A stretch of DNA of 64,000 nt from Puccinia triticina (GCF_026914185.1 NC_070561.1:7440001-7504000); one strand, 5' to 3'. Shown: positions 41,304 through 53,817, counted from the stretch's first letter. Numbers and translations: made by a program. The notes: generated by a model not told the origin, from the sequence alone.

Positions 41304-41975
41304 AGTCCTTCACATGCGTGATTGTATAGATTATACCATTTGGTTTGAGGTGTTGTGACACTGTATTAGCTCTCGACTGCATTTAGAAATGAGGACGGAT
41401 CTCTAGTCCTGAGAAACCAAACATGTCGATCGGTTAGCGAGGTCTGTTTCAGAATTTGCTGGCAGAGCTAGATGGCCATAGATAGTGGGAGTGTGCTTGC
41501 AATCTTCAAGATGAATATCTCAACAGGGCTTTTACACAAATTTTTCTGGAAACAAAGGTGCCATGGCAATCAACAATCCTCCGAAGCCGGACCCAACATC
41601 GGCGAATGCTACCAATTTTTTTGAATCACGATCTGTGCCCGCTTTCCCGTCTTGTTGGTCGGTTGGATTTGAGTTTTGGCTCCGAAAGAACTGAGGATAG
41701 TGTTTTGATCAATCCATCTCCTCTGGTCGGGCAGGACTGAAGGAGTGAGAACCATGAGAACTTTTGGAGGATCTTCTTTTGCAAGTTACTTTTGTTACTC
41801 AAGATTGTGGTCTGAAAACTGCGAAACTGGACGTGACACCTCAAGCATCAATCCGGTTCCGCCTCATCCAGTCAGCCCTGACAACTTGACCTGTACCAAA
41901 GCCACTCAATCAGTTGTTACTCATACAGGTAAGTACCACAACCATACCAGTCTAACTGATGAAACAGGGCCTTAG
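41304..41975. other. Intergenic sequence
   Basis: No gene or repeat recognised; small frames on both strands (60-76 aa) have no motif. Confidence 0.4.
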
Positions 41976-42315
41976 TGTAACCCCCCCTCCTTGGGGGTGT
42001 CACAAGAAGGATCACAGGTTCCCAAACAAACCCGTACTTAGTCTAGCCACTCCCCCGCCCCTCCTAGCTCAGCAGAGATTGGTATGCCATCTCTCCTGAG
42101 CTAGGTGAGCCCTTTCCCATTTTCCCTTTTTCCATCTTCTTCTCTCTCTCACCCTTGTAGATACTGACAGAGATTGGTATGCCATTTCTCCTGAGCTAGC
42201 CCCCTGACTCCTTTGCAATACCAAAATCAGAGGTTCTAGAAAACTGCCCTCGCTCTGCTCCCCGCTCCTGCTCCCCATTCCAGCTAAGTGAAGCGCTCCT
42301 TAGCGGCCGCTTACA
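41976..42315 (-). mobile_element. Solo LTR, family C (hairpin LTR)
   Basis: 340 bp in minus orientation, flanked by CTTAG (41971-41975, 42316-42320). Read on the minus strand it begins TGTAAGCGGCCGCTAAGG and ends GGGGGGGTTACA. It has a terminal AAGCG/CGCTT hairpin followed by TTCACT, two copies of the AGAGAT-GGCATACC-ATCTCT hairpin (one with a mismatch), AGTATCTACAA, a G/A-rich spacer, CTCACCTAGC and CTTGTGACACCC. The skeleton is that of the LTRs at 23910 and 34230. Confidence 0.9.
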
Positions 42316-42320
42316 CTTAG

Positions 42321-43300
42321 TCACTAACCAGCCCTTTCCTAACTACCCTCTTTTACCATCTCAGATGATTTTCACATGCAGGATGATTACGACCAACCTG
42401 GTCAAGAACCAAATACCGCTCCTAACCTGAACCCGTGATGGGCCAGTGCATCGCGACGCTATTGGTATTCCACACAACTCCTTGTAAGAGTGACTCTGAC
42501 CCGTATCACTATAAAATGAGTGTCCAATTTTCATTCTAATGTTTCTGGCTTGTTGCATTCTCATTCTCCAGCTCTCATCCCACATAGTTCAAACCTTCAT
42601 ATCAAAACTCCTCTATCTGCGACTGCTGCGCTCATCAAAACAGACCTTAACTCATCTCCTAGCGCTTCTATCACCCTCATATTCACTTCAGCATATTGAC
42701 GCCCTCGTCCCAGTATTCTGATTATTCTCACTCATCTTCTTTCTCCTCTTTTCTTCAAAAGATCTCATATTGTCACATCTCTATCCTACTATTTGCATCC
42801 AAACTTCTTGTTTTCACATCACTGCCTGCCACAAGTGCGATCCTGCTCTTAGGTACAAACCAGAACCTACGAATTTTATCTCTATCATCACTTGTGCTCT
42901 CAACTTGTTTTTGTACATAAAGATCTGATGAAATCAAACTCTTAGTCCTTTGAATTCTTGCAAAAACGGATTTGCATGAGCTCGTTGTCAATAAAACCTG
43001 TTCTACCAAGAATGAATAATGTAGGATCAGTGTGCAGGATTGAGCTGAATTAGCAGGTTTGTGAGAAAACTTGTCCTTTGCGGGTTCAGAAGATCGGTCC
43101 ATTTTTGATGCTTTGACGGGTTGATTCGAGTTTTCAATGGCGGAGAAGTTTTGCTTCTTGGTGTTGGCGCCCATCCTCAGTCAAGTGGACAGAAGGCTGC
43201 TACACACCAGGCAAGATATGAGAAGGGTGCTTGGGACAATCAGTGTGAGGAGTGGGAGGCCGGTGGTGGTGGGCCAAGCCTGATGGGCGGGTGATGAACT
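42321..43300. other. Unassigned region with a minus-strand frame
   Basis: The minus-strand frame 42773-43174 (133 aa, MGANTKKQNFSAIENSNQPV...) is not obviously repeat-derived but has no recognised domain. The rest shows nothing. Confidence 0.3.
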
Positions 43301-43302
43301 GC

Positions 43303-43343
43303 CTTACATAAGGGAACCTGAGGGTCAGGTTTGCTTATGTAAG
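43303..43343. repeat. Perfect hairpin CTTACATAAG
   Basis: Arms at 43303-43312 and 43334-43343 are exact reverse complements; inside them CCTGA and TCAGG also pair. Total span 41 bases. Confidence 0.85.
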
Positions 43344-43559
43344 CAGCCACAAGGCTGACTTGAGTTGAGTGGTCAATTCCGACTTGGCCTCAGCCCAAAA
43401 CCTACCAGCAACCACCAACACACCACCACACCCGCCACTGCACCCGCCCACCCGCCTGACGCAGCCCACCTGCCCGACCCTACCCCACTGCCCCCCCCTC
43501 AATGGTGACCCCACCACCCCCCTGACCGGCCTGCCTACCCGCTCACCAGATCTGCCCGC

Positions 43560-43835
43560 TCACCGGACCTGGCTGCCCAACTGGCCAGTCCGCCTCCTGC
43601 GCTCCATCTCAAAGGCTTTTCCGCTACCCTGTGCCCTAGCTGGCTACTTGCTCACCCGACCTGCCTGCCCAACTGGCCAGTCTGCCTCCCGCGCTCCATC
43701 CCAAAGGGTTTTCTGCTACCCTGTGCCCTAGCTGGCTGCCCCCTCACCGGACCTGCCTCCCCAACTGGCTAGTCCACCTTCTGCGCTCCATCCCAAAGGG
43801 CTTTCCGCTACCCTGTGCCCTAGCTGGCCCCTCAC
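43560..43835. repeat. 92-bp tandem repeat, three copies
   Basis: CTGGCCAGTC recurs at 43581, 43673 and (one change) 43765. Each unit continues CGCGCTCCATC, AAAGG, CCCTGTGCCCTAGCTGGC. No gene. Confidence 0.85.
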
Positions 43836-43889
43836 AGCCCCTTGGTCGCAATCAAAGAGAAATTATTTTCCTGAATTCTGCCATCCTGG

Positions 43890-46800
43890 AAAAAATGCAA
43901 GCAGCATCTCCATCCGTTTCTGAGGACCTGGAGTTCTCTAGACGCACCGTCTCCCACACACCGTCTCCACCAGCTGCCAAACCGGACCAGGAGATGCAAA
44001 AGGCTACCAACTCACTGTCCTGCTCATCATCTCCATCCGTTTCTGAGGACCTGGAGTTCTCTAGATGCACCCTCTCCCAGAAACCATCTCCACCAGCTGC
44101 CCAACCAGACCATGAGGAGATGCAAGAAGCTACCAACTCCCTGTCTGGCTCCTCATCTCCATCCGTTTCTGAGGACCTGGAGTTCTCTAGACGCACCCTC
44201 TCCCAGAAACCATCTCCACCAGCTGCCAAACCGGACCATAAGATGCAAGACACTACGAACTTGATTTCCGTCTCCTCATCTCCATCCGTTTCTGAGGATC
44301 TGGAGTTCTCTAGACACACCCTCTCCCGGAAACCATCTCCACCAGCTGCCAAACTGGACCAGGAGATGCAAGAGGCTACCAACTCGCTGTCCGGCTGCTC
44401 ATCTCCATCTGTTCATGAGGACCTACAGTTCTCTAGACGCACCCTCTCCCAGACACCATCTCCACCAGCTGCCCAACCAGACGAGGAGATGCAAGGCGCT
44501 ACCAACTCACTGTCCAGCTCCTCATCTCCATCCGCGTCTAAGGACCTGGAGTTCTCTAGACGCACCCTCTCCCGGACACCATCTCCACCAGCTGCCAAAC
44601 CGGACCAGGAGATGCAAAACGCTACCAACTCATTGTCCGGCTCATAATCTCCATTCATTTCTGTGGATCTGGAGTTCTCTAGACGCACCCTCTCCCACAC
44701 ACCGTCTCTACCAGCTGCCAAACCGGACCAGGAGACGCAAGACACTACCAATTCACTGTCCGGCTCATCATCTCCATCCCTTTCTGAGGACCTGGAGTTC
44801 TCTAGACGCACCCTCTCCCGGACACCATCTCCACCAGACACCAAACCGGACCAGGAGATGCAAGACTCTACCCACTCTGTCCGGCTCCTCATCTCCATCT
44901 ATTTCTGAGGACCAGGAGTTCTCTAGACCCACCCTCTCCTGGAGACCATCTCCACCAGCTGCCAAACCTAACCAGGAGATGCAAAACGCTACCAACTCTC
45001 TGTCCGGCTCATCATCTCCATCTGTTTCTGAGGACCTGGAGCTCTCTAGACGCACCCTCTCCCGGAGACCATCTCCACCAGCCGCCAAAGCGGACCATAA
45101 GATGTAAGACGCTACCAACTCACTGTTTGGCTCTTCATCTCCATCCGTTACTGAGGACCTGGACTTCTCTAGATGCACCCTCTCCCAGACACCATCTCCA
45201 CCAGCTACCAAACGGGACTAGGAGATGCAAGACGCTACCAACTCGCTGTCCGGCTCCTCATCACCATCTGTTTCTGAGGAGCTGGATTTCTGTAGATGCA
45301 CCATCTCCACCAGCTAACAAACCGGACAAGGAGATGCAAGACTCTAATAACTTGCTGTCCGGCTCCTTGTCTCTGTCCTTTTCTCAGGACCTGGAGTTCT
45401 CTAGATACACTCTCTGCTGCACACCATCTTCACCAGCCACCAAACCAGACCAGGAGATGGAAGACACTACCAACTCGCGTCTCCATCAGGTTTTGAGGAC
45501 CTGGAGTTCTCTAGACACACCCTCTCCGGCACACCATCTTCACCAGCTACCAAACCGGACCAGGAGACGCAAGACACTACCAACTTGCTGTCCGGCTCCT
45601 CATCTCCATCCGTTTCTGAGGACCCGCAGTTCTCTAGACACACCCTCTTCCGGACACCATCTCCAACAGCTACCAAACTGGACCAGGAGATGCAAGACTC
45701 TACCAACTTGCTGTCCGGCTCCTCATCAACATCGTTTTCTGAGTATCTGGAGTACTCTAGATACACACTCTCCCGCACACCATCTCCACCAGCTACCAAA
45801 CCGGACCAGAAGATGCAAGAATCTACCAACTCGCTGTCAGGCTCCTTGTCTTCATCTGTTTCTGGGGACCTGGAGTTCTCTAGATACACTCTCTCCCAGA
45901 CACCATCTCCACCAGCTACCAAACCGGACCAGGAGATGAAAGCCTCTACCAACTCCATGTATGGCTCCTCATATCAATCCTTTTCTGAGGACCTGGAGTT
46001 CTCTAGATACACCCTCTCCAGGACACCATCTCCACCAGCTACCAAACCAGACCAGGAGATGCAAGACACTACCAACTTGCTGTCTGCTTCCTCCTCTCCA
46101 TCTGTTTCTGAGGACCTGTATTACTCTAGATACACTCTCTCCCACACAACATCTCCACCAGCTACCAAACCGGACCACAGGATCCAAGACTCTACCCACT
46201 CTCTTTCCGGCTCCTTGTCTCCATCCGTTTCTGACGCCCTGGAGTACTCTAGAGACACTCTCTGCCGCACACCATCTTGACCAGGAGATGCAAGACTCTA
46301 CCAACTCTCTGTCTGTCTCCGCGTCTCCATCCGTTTCTGAGTACCTGCAGTTCTCTAGATATCCTCTCTCCCGCACACCACCCCCACCAGCTACTAAACC
46401 GGACCAAGAGATGCAAGACTCTACTAACTCGCTGTCCAGCTCCTTGACTCCGTCTGTTTCTGAGGACCTGGAGTTCTCTAGATGAACTTCCTCCAGCACA
46501 CCATCTCCACCAGCTACCACACCGGACCAGGAGACGCATGACACTACCAAATTGCTTCCTGGCTCCTCCTCTCCATCCGTTTCTGAGGACCTGGAGTAAT
46601 CTAGATACACCCTCTCCCGCACACCATCTCCACCAGCTACCAAACCGACCAGGAGATGCAAGACTCTACCAACTTTCTGTTTGGATCCTCGTCTCCACAG
46701 GTTCCTGAGGACCTGGAGTACTTTGGATACACTCTCTCCACCAGATACCAAATCGGACCAGGAGATGCAAGACTCTACTAACTTACTGTCCGGTTCCTTG

Positions 46801-47093
46801 TCTCCATCCGTTTCTCAGGACCTGGAGTTCTCTAGATACACTCTCTCCTGCACCCCATCTTCACCAGCTACCAAACCGGACCAGAAGATGCAAGACTTTA
46901 CCAACTATCTGTCCGACTCCTTGTCTCCATCCATTTCTGAGGACCTGGAGTACTCTAGATACACTCTCTGCCGCACACCATCCCCACCAGCTACCCAACC
47001 GGACCAGGAGATGCAAGACTCTACCAACTCGCTGTCTGGCTCCTTGTCTCCATCAGTTTCTGAGGACCTGGAGTACTCTAGATACACTCTCTC
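43890..47093. repeat. 123-bp tandem repeat block, left part
   Basis: About 26 copies of a 123-bp unit (TCTGAGGACCTGGAGTTCTCTAG ... CACCATCTCCACCAGCTGCC ... GATGCAAGAC), translating to a 41-aa motif with SEDLEFSR and PSPPAAKPDQEMQ. The period is a multiple of three, so long frames occur in several phases and on both strands (up to 260 aa). That alone is not evidence of a gene. Units on the left carry CTAGACGCACC, those on the right CTAGATACAC, which shows spread of variants along the array. If a protein is made, ATG 43895 would give a 250-aa Ser/Pro-rich repeat protein. Confidence 0.9.
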
Positions 47094-48044
47094 TGTCAGC
47101 GTGTAGGTAACTAACCGCGTCTGAGAGGGTTGTTACTAGCAAGATGATAGTGTAAGATGCCAAGGATGGGCCAATGGTTATGTGGTAAGACCTGTAAAAG
47201 GTTTCACTCTATCAGTAATCTTGACTGAGAGGCTTGCTCAATTAAGGTGCATCCAGATCAACACAGGGTGCTAATAGGCATCCAAGGAATAACTCAACTT
47301 GGGTTTGTGGTTTTACCTACAGAAAGGTAAGGGTAATCAAGAGTTGATGTTATTCCTGAATTAAAAGATGGGTGAGAATGAAGGCACTGTTTAAATATTT
47401 GTATGTTAAACCTTGCTATAATAATATTCTGAGCGATAAACAGTCCTGGGGGGCGTGTTTATATAGAGGGGAAAGAGCAGCAGGGAACATGAGGCGCTTG
47501 GAGGCACTTCAGGACCAGGGGGGAACTGGAAGCGCTCAAGGGAAGCAGATCCTCATGAGGATCAACATTCGAAATGATCAAGGCAGTGTAATGATCAATA
47601 CTGATCTTAGATCAGTAGCAGTGCACACTAGCTGATCATAACCAATCATTGATTCCATTCAGTGCTCTTTGAATTGGATTACATCATGTATTGTTTATGT
47701 ATTTATATCATAACCAATATGTTATTGAAATAGGGACTGCGGCGTAACAGGGGATAAATGAGTGATACCTGTCTTGGGGTATTTCACGTGTACAGTAATA
47801 TTACAATGTATTGTAATCTTACTGTTTGCACGTAACTTAACTCTTATAACAACAGTACATTATGGTAACTGTATTTAACTATGGTTATCTGTAATGTGAT
47901 GTATAACAAGAGTACATTCTTAAGCTTGTATCTAATGATATACATATGTAATTAGGGTGTGAAAGGAATGTACTATAACTAATGTGAACAATTGCAGGTA
48001 TTTGGTACGTGTAAGGTACTGTGACATGTACTCTGTGGCTGACA
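47094..48044. mobile_element. Solo LTR inside the 123-bp repeat block
   Basis: 951 bp, TGTCAGCGTG...GTGGCTGACA, flanked by CTCTC (47089-47093 and 48045-48049). No gene inside. Ends and length resemble the solo LTR at 11640-12618. Confidence 0.9.
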
Positions 48045-48535
48045 CTCTCCCGCACACCATCTTCACCAGCTACCAAATGGGACCAGGAGATGCAAGACTC
48101 TACTAACTTGCTGTCCGGCTCCTCATCTCAATCCGTTTCTGAGGACCTGGAGTTCTCTAGATACACCCTCTCCCAGACACCATCTCGACCAGCTACCAAA
48201 CCGGACCAGAAGATGCAAGACACTACCAAACCGCTGTCTGCCTCCCCTCCATCCGTTTCTGAGGACCTGGAGTACTCTAGATACACTCTCTTGCACATAC
48301 CATCTGCACCAGCTACCAAACCGGACCAGAAGATGCAAGACTCAGCCAACTCTCTGTCAGGCTCCTTGTCTCCATCCGTTTCTGAGGACCTGGAGTACTC
48401 TAGATACACCCTCTCCCGCACACCCTCTCCACCACCCACCAAACCAGACCAGGGAATGCAAGACGCTACCAACTCCCTGTCCGGCTCCTCATCTCCATCC
48501 GTTTCTGAGGACCTGGAGTACTCTAGATACACTCT
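48045..48535. repeat. 123-bp tandem repeat block, right part
   Basis: Four further units of the same array after the solo LTR. The array ends at about 48535 in TACACTCTCC before unique sequence. Confidence 0.9.
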
Positions 48536-49780
48536 CCTTTGTCTTAATGATGCATAGGCAAACAGGCTCAAATTTATTTTGTCTTAATGAATTCCGCTAA
48601 CTCATTAATCATACATGTCCGGTACTTTCTCCTCCATTCTAAGATGACCGCCTCACGTAATCCTACTTCTGTATCCGCATTTGTACATATCCTCTGCATC
48701 CACTTATTCTCTAAACTGCAACATGTATCACAGTATGTACCCCTCTGCCCGCACTTCCCAGTATTGGAAAATGACTGGCACGTGAGCAAAGAAAAACAGA
48801 AAGTGTCAGAGGTCGGAGATTGGAGCTTGAGGGAATAAGAAAAGAAAGAGGAAATTTGAATGAGGTTTGTTGGCGGCAAGAGAGGATGACGACTGAGGAG
48901 AGAGAAAGCAAATGAGTTGAGGAAAGACCGGTTGATACTGAGCAAGCTGCATTAGGTTATGGTTGATGGTAGATATACTTTGACTGTGCAGTACTTGAGA
49001 GCCACTCATGCCACATTTTCAGATGTCAGTGATGATTCACCTGATGAAGCCGTGGGAAGTCCTTTGAATTTCAACACAAGCACAGATGATATGTACAAGG
49101 GAAAAGATGCAGTCAGGTTTTTTTCCCTCTTTCACTGTTGGGGGGGTTGCAAATCAAAATATTCTTTTGGGTTGGATTAGAATTTTATTTTGCTTGCTTT
49201 CTTGGGCATCAGATGTTGAGTTACATGCAATTAGCGCCTAACCCCCGCTACTCATTATGAATACGCAGCCAACATTCCAATTCTCACTTGCATCTTGAAT
49301 ATACCAAACATTAAACTAACCCTATCAAAATTCCACTGCCAACAAAAGCAAATCCATCCCGCCCCAAGCTTGCTAGTCTTTTCTTCACGTGTTTACATTA
49401 TCAACCCGTGAAGAAGAGACTAGTAAGCACAAACTTTCCTCAAAACATCATTCAAAAACTCAACAACTCGCCAACAACAATTAACAATAGTTTCATCCCA
49501 TGTTCTTTTTTTTCACCCTTCCTCCAGAATCATTTTGCCCTTGCACGCTTCCTTCACCCAAATCCATAACCAAATCTAAAATCAACACAACAGCGCTTTC
49601 CACCGCAGGTATTTTTATTTTCTACATATCACATGTTATTGTTGTCTCATTGTTCATTGCTTATTTGTCTTTCCCATTTCTTTTCTTTTATTCTTGTTTC
49701 CTATTAGGTGTGTTTGCTTGAGAAATCATTGTCGTCGTCAGAGATCATTTACCCGGTACAATTCTTGTTGGCATCTTTTA
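48536..49780. other. Mostly non-coding stretch
   Basis: A minus-strand frame at 48574-48945 (123 aa) ends with a Cys-rich segment (CGQRGTYCDTCCS) and a charged helix (RREAVILEW-like), which could be a gene fragment; no family is assigned. From 49180 the sequence is AT- and pyrimidine-rich without a gene. Confidence 0.35.
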
Positions 49781-50070
49781 CTACATGTACTCCAAAGATG
49801 GAGTACAAGAGTGTGCACTCCAAAGATATTGGAGTGCACATTGGTCTACTCCATGAATGCCTGGAGTGAACCTGTGGCTACTCCAAAAACTGTTCAAAAT
49901 CTGGAGTGCACAGGGTGTGCACTACCAAAACATTGGAGTGCACAACAGTGCACTCCATTTTCAATTTTTCTTGCTCTGGGAAGTGGAGTGCAACACAATG
50001 CACTCCAACAATCATTGGAGTAAGCATACACCTTACAATGAACATGCACTCCAAATCAGTTGGACCATTT
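49780..50070. repeat. Left subterminal array of the Mutator-like element
   Basis: Eight or more copies of GGAGTGCAC or GTGCACTCC, many in facing pairs with a 7-12 base gap (for instance GCACTCC AAAGATATT GGAGTGC). The same motifs recur at 53818-53990. Arrays like this form the ends of Mutator-like elements and are probable transposase-binding sites. Confidence 0.7.
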
Positions 50071-50193
50071 TCCTCCAAGTCCATCCTCCCCCCTGCTGCA
50101 ACTACTGCTTGCTCCACAACTCTCTGTTTTTGACTCTGCTAGCTACACTGCCAGACTATCCACCCCGGCAGATTATCCTCTCCTGAAACAAAG

Positions 50194-53100
50194 ATGAACA
50201 ACTCAACCACCCCAACTAATGGCCTTGTTGTCACTCCAGAGATGTGGCAGCAGATGCAATCAATGCTTGCGCTCTTCCAAAAATCCACATCAGCTCCAGT
50301 TCCGGCTTCTTTGGATCAACAACCTTCAGCCAAACCAACCCATAAAGCCTCTCTAACCAGCACAGCATCCATCTTGGATTCCAACTTGGGGCCTCAACAA
50401 TCCAATCAGCCTCAAGAATCCAATCAGCCAGAATCAGACAATGAAGTGACTTCAGATGATAGTGGCTTTAAAAACCACAAAAAGAAATCTACAGCCCCTC
50501 CAAACAAGCAATCACCTCCTATCATCGACACACAAGTTGCTCAAAACCACTCCAGAAACAAAGATCAAGACCTCAACGTGATTTCAGATGTGAAAAGTTA
50601 CGACTTTAGCATTGGTGGTAAGTGGCCATCAGCATGATTTTTACTCTCAGATTTTGACTGACATGTTTTCTCAGAACCATTGGACCCTCCTCGTTGTGCA
50701 GCCTTTAGATCAATGGACAATCTAGTTCAGTTCTGTCAAATGTGGGCGAAGAATCATGGTTACGCGGTCTTCAAGTCCAACTTGGTGCCGGGTAAAAATG
50801 TTTATATTTGATGTGATTGATCTGGGCATTATTGCGGCTCAGGAGTGAAGAAAGACAGACAACAAACATCTACGACCAAGATAGGCTGCCCCTTTCTAAT
50901 TTATGGCTCTGTACCCACCAGCAAGAAGGTTCTCAACAAAACTTGGACGTTTCAGATCTGAAATGGCAAACATAATCACAAACCATCCCCTGGACCCAGA
51001 TCCCGAGCGGCTCACCGACAACTGATCCCCAAGCAGATTGAGGAGATTCGAAAGCTTTCAAAATCAAACCTCAAAGCTGCTCAGATTTTACTCCAGCTTC
51101 AAACATCCAACAACAAGACCTATGCAACCAACAAGACTGTCACAAATGCCCTTCAAAAGATCCGTCGCAAAGATTTAGCTGGTCAGAAGCCAGCAGAAGC
51201 TCTGATGTCAATTCTCCAGGAATCTAATTGGACCTGGGATGTCAAGGTCACCAACAACGGAAAGCTTCTCAATCTGTTCTTTGCTCATCCAGGATCCATC
51301 CATCTCGCTTGGATCAACCATCATGTGGCTCTCCTCGATGCCACATACAAGACTAACCGCTATAAGTTGCCACTTCTCCACATTGTTGGCCAGGCGGCTT
51401 CAAACCGTTCGTTCTCTGTGGCATTCTGCTTTTTGACTCTTGAGGACGACGACAACTACTTATGGGCCGTCAATTGTCTCCGAAAGCACATTTGGCGTCC
51501 TGAAAGAACCCCCCAAGTGTTCATAACTGATTGCAATACTGCTCTCCGAAATGCTTTGAAACGAGTGTTTCCGGACTCTCAAGCAAACTTGTGTACGTGG
51601 CATATAAACAAAAACATAACAACAAACTGTAAAAAATACTTTTCCAGTGAAGAACCAGAAGATTCAGATGAGGAAGAAAGTTCAGAAGAATTGATCGAAC
51701 AAAAAACGAAAGAAACAAGAAACAACTGGAAGATTTTCATGGGTCTCTGGAAGCAAGTCACCTACTCAAAAACGGTCGACTTGTACGAAGAGCGCTTCTC
51801 TACATTGTAAGATTATCTGTCATCTTGCCCTGCTGTGCTCGAATACTTGGACAAGTGGATTATTCCACATAAAGAGCTATTTGTCGTTGCATGGGCTTGC
51901 CAACACCCTCATCTACGAAACCTGAACACCTCGCGAGTCGAATCTGGACATGCGTACCTCAAGACGTTTGTCAAAAATGCAACTGGTGATTTACTGTCTG
52001 TATTCCAATCATTAGCACTTGTGGTCGATGCGCAATTGAACCAGGTCCATGAGTCTATTGGGAGTGATACGGTCAAGACACTCGTCAGTGTCCCCAAGTC
52101 TTTCATCCCTCTGCTTGGCAAGGTATCCTTGTTTGCTATCAAACAGGCAATCAATCAGTTCAAACAAATCTCAAACCTTGATCCAACTGAACCTTGCTCT
52201 CAGACTCTCACCAAGGGGATTGGAATCCCATGTGCTCACAAAATTTCGGAGCTATTGGAAGATGGGTCTCATTTGACCCCCAAGGATTTCCATTCCCAAT
52301 GGCTCCTGAGGTACAATCCTGAGTTTGCGATACGTTCTTTTTCACTTGAAACATTCTTCCAAGCCCAAAATGTCTTGTTTGATGAGAAGCTGATGTTACC
52401 AAAATTACATGCAGAAACCTGATGAACCTGAACTGGATTTGGACGCGGAAATGAAGAAAATCACACTGTCTCTCAGCCATCAAGAACCCAAACGGCTCGC
52501 CACTATCATCAATCAAATTCATCAGATCGTTGCTGGTACACATACTGCAGTCGCTATACAGGCCCCCAATGTCAAGACCAATACAATAGGTTGGCCATCC
52601 CTGAAGAAGTCACACACCAAGTCTACTAAGCGAAATGCCTCAGCCTTTGAGATGGTTGAAGCCAGTCTGAAGAAGGAGAAGTCCTCCAAGAAGCGAACAG
52701 CCAACAGCAGAGGACAACCAGCTCAAAAATCAAAGAAGATCAAAAGAAACTACATCGAGTCTGAACAATCAGATGACGATGTTTTGGATGGTTTGCTTGA
52801 AAGTAATATTCTCGGTATTGAGGACTCCAAGGACTCCCCGGATATTGAGGACGCCCCAGCTAGTGAGGACGCCTCAGATTGTGAAGACGACGCCCCGGCT
52901 ATTGAGGATGCCCCGGCTATCAAGGATTCCCCGGCTATCGAGGATGCCCCGGCTATCGAGAACGCCGCGGCTATCAAAGAAAATGAAGCTAGCCCAAGCT
53001 CGGATCCGTCTCCAAGTCAGGAAGCTATGAAGGTATGAAGATGTTCCATTCATGGTGTCATAGGAGCCAATCTGACTTTCCTGTTTAGCTCAAATATCTT

Positions 53101-53682
53101 TCCCAGATTCCAACACACCTGGAAGACGCGGTCCGAGGTCTTTGGGATCCACGCGCAGATGGGAATTGCGGGTTTCATTGCCTGGCAAAATCACTTGGCT
53201 ACCCAGAAGAAGGGACTGGGTGGTGGCGGGTCCGTAACGAGATGGTTGAAGAGACCTTGAAAAACAGGTCTTCTTATTCAAAATTGCAGGGCGGCGATTC
53301 AGAAATCACGAAGATCATCAATGGCCTCAAGCTGAACAAAAGAACTAAGGCCACTCCGTCGAAGTGGCTAAACAAATTGTCCCATGGACAAATTATCTCA
53401 AACACTTATGCGAGGCCGGTAGTTTTCCTTTCAATCTCAGGCTTTCATTCCTATCTTCCTACAATTCCAAACCCCCCGATCTCCAGTGTCCCTGACCCAG
53501 TTTATCTGCTCCACATTAATGGTAATCACTGGGTCTTGGCAAATGTGGGGGGGATGGATGGGGTCATGCCAATCCCACCTATACTGGGTTCAAAGTCAAC
53601 TTCCAAGACTGTTAAGGGTTGGTTGAACTTGTTTCAAAAGGGCATGGCTCTCTATAAGGATTTGGAGTCTCAAATCTCTTGA
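50194..53682 (+). pseudogene. MULE transposase fused to OTU protease
   Basis: ATG 50194 opens a Gln/Ser-rich exon ending IG at a GTAAGT donor (about 50621), joined to EPLDPPRCAAF. Then a FAR1/WRKY-like DNA-binding region (FCQMWAKNHGYAVFKSN), the MULE catalytic domain (LLDATYKTNRYKLPLLHIVG, QVFITDCNTALRNAL, CTWHINKNI) and a SWIM-like CxnCxH element (GIPCAHKISELL). A repeat-rich acidic linker (DAPAIED copies) follows, then an intron (about 53031-53087) and an OTU domain: DGNCGFHCLAKSLG with the catalytic Asp/Cys and HINGNHWVLANV with the His. In-frame stops at 50809, 50818, 50959 and 51808 and a frame change near 52410 break it. The first two and the fourth are explained by C-to-T change of CGA or CAA. 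Confidence 0.85.
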
Positions 53683-53817
53683 TTGCATGTTTTTTTTCTC
53701 ATTTGCCCACTTGGTTTCCTTATACCTATAAAAACTTTTTCTGTTTATTTTCTTGTTTCAATTCTTGGTTTTGTTGGCTAAGAAATTTATTTACATGATT
53801 TTCAGGCTCTCATTTGA

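Noticed and set aside
43895..44647. 250-aa secreted-type repeat protein
   Set aside because: Frames of similar length occur on the opposite strand and in other phases because the unit is 123 bp; no signal peptide or intron structure supports it.
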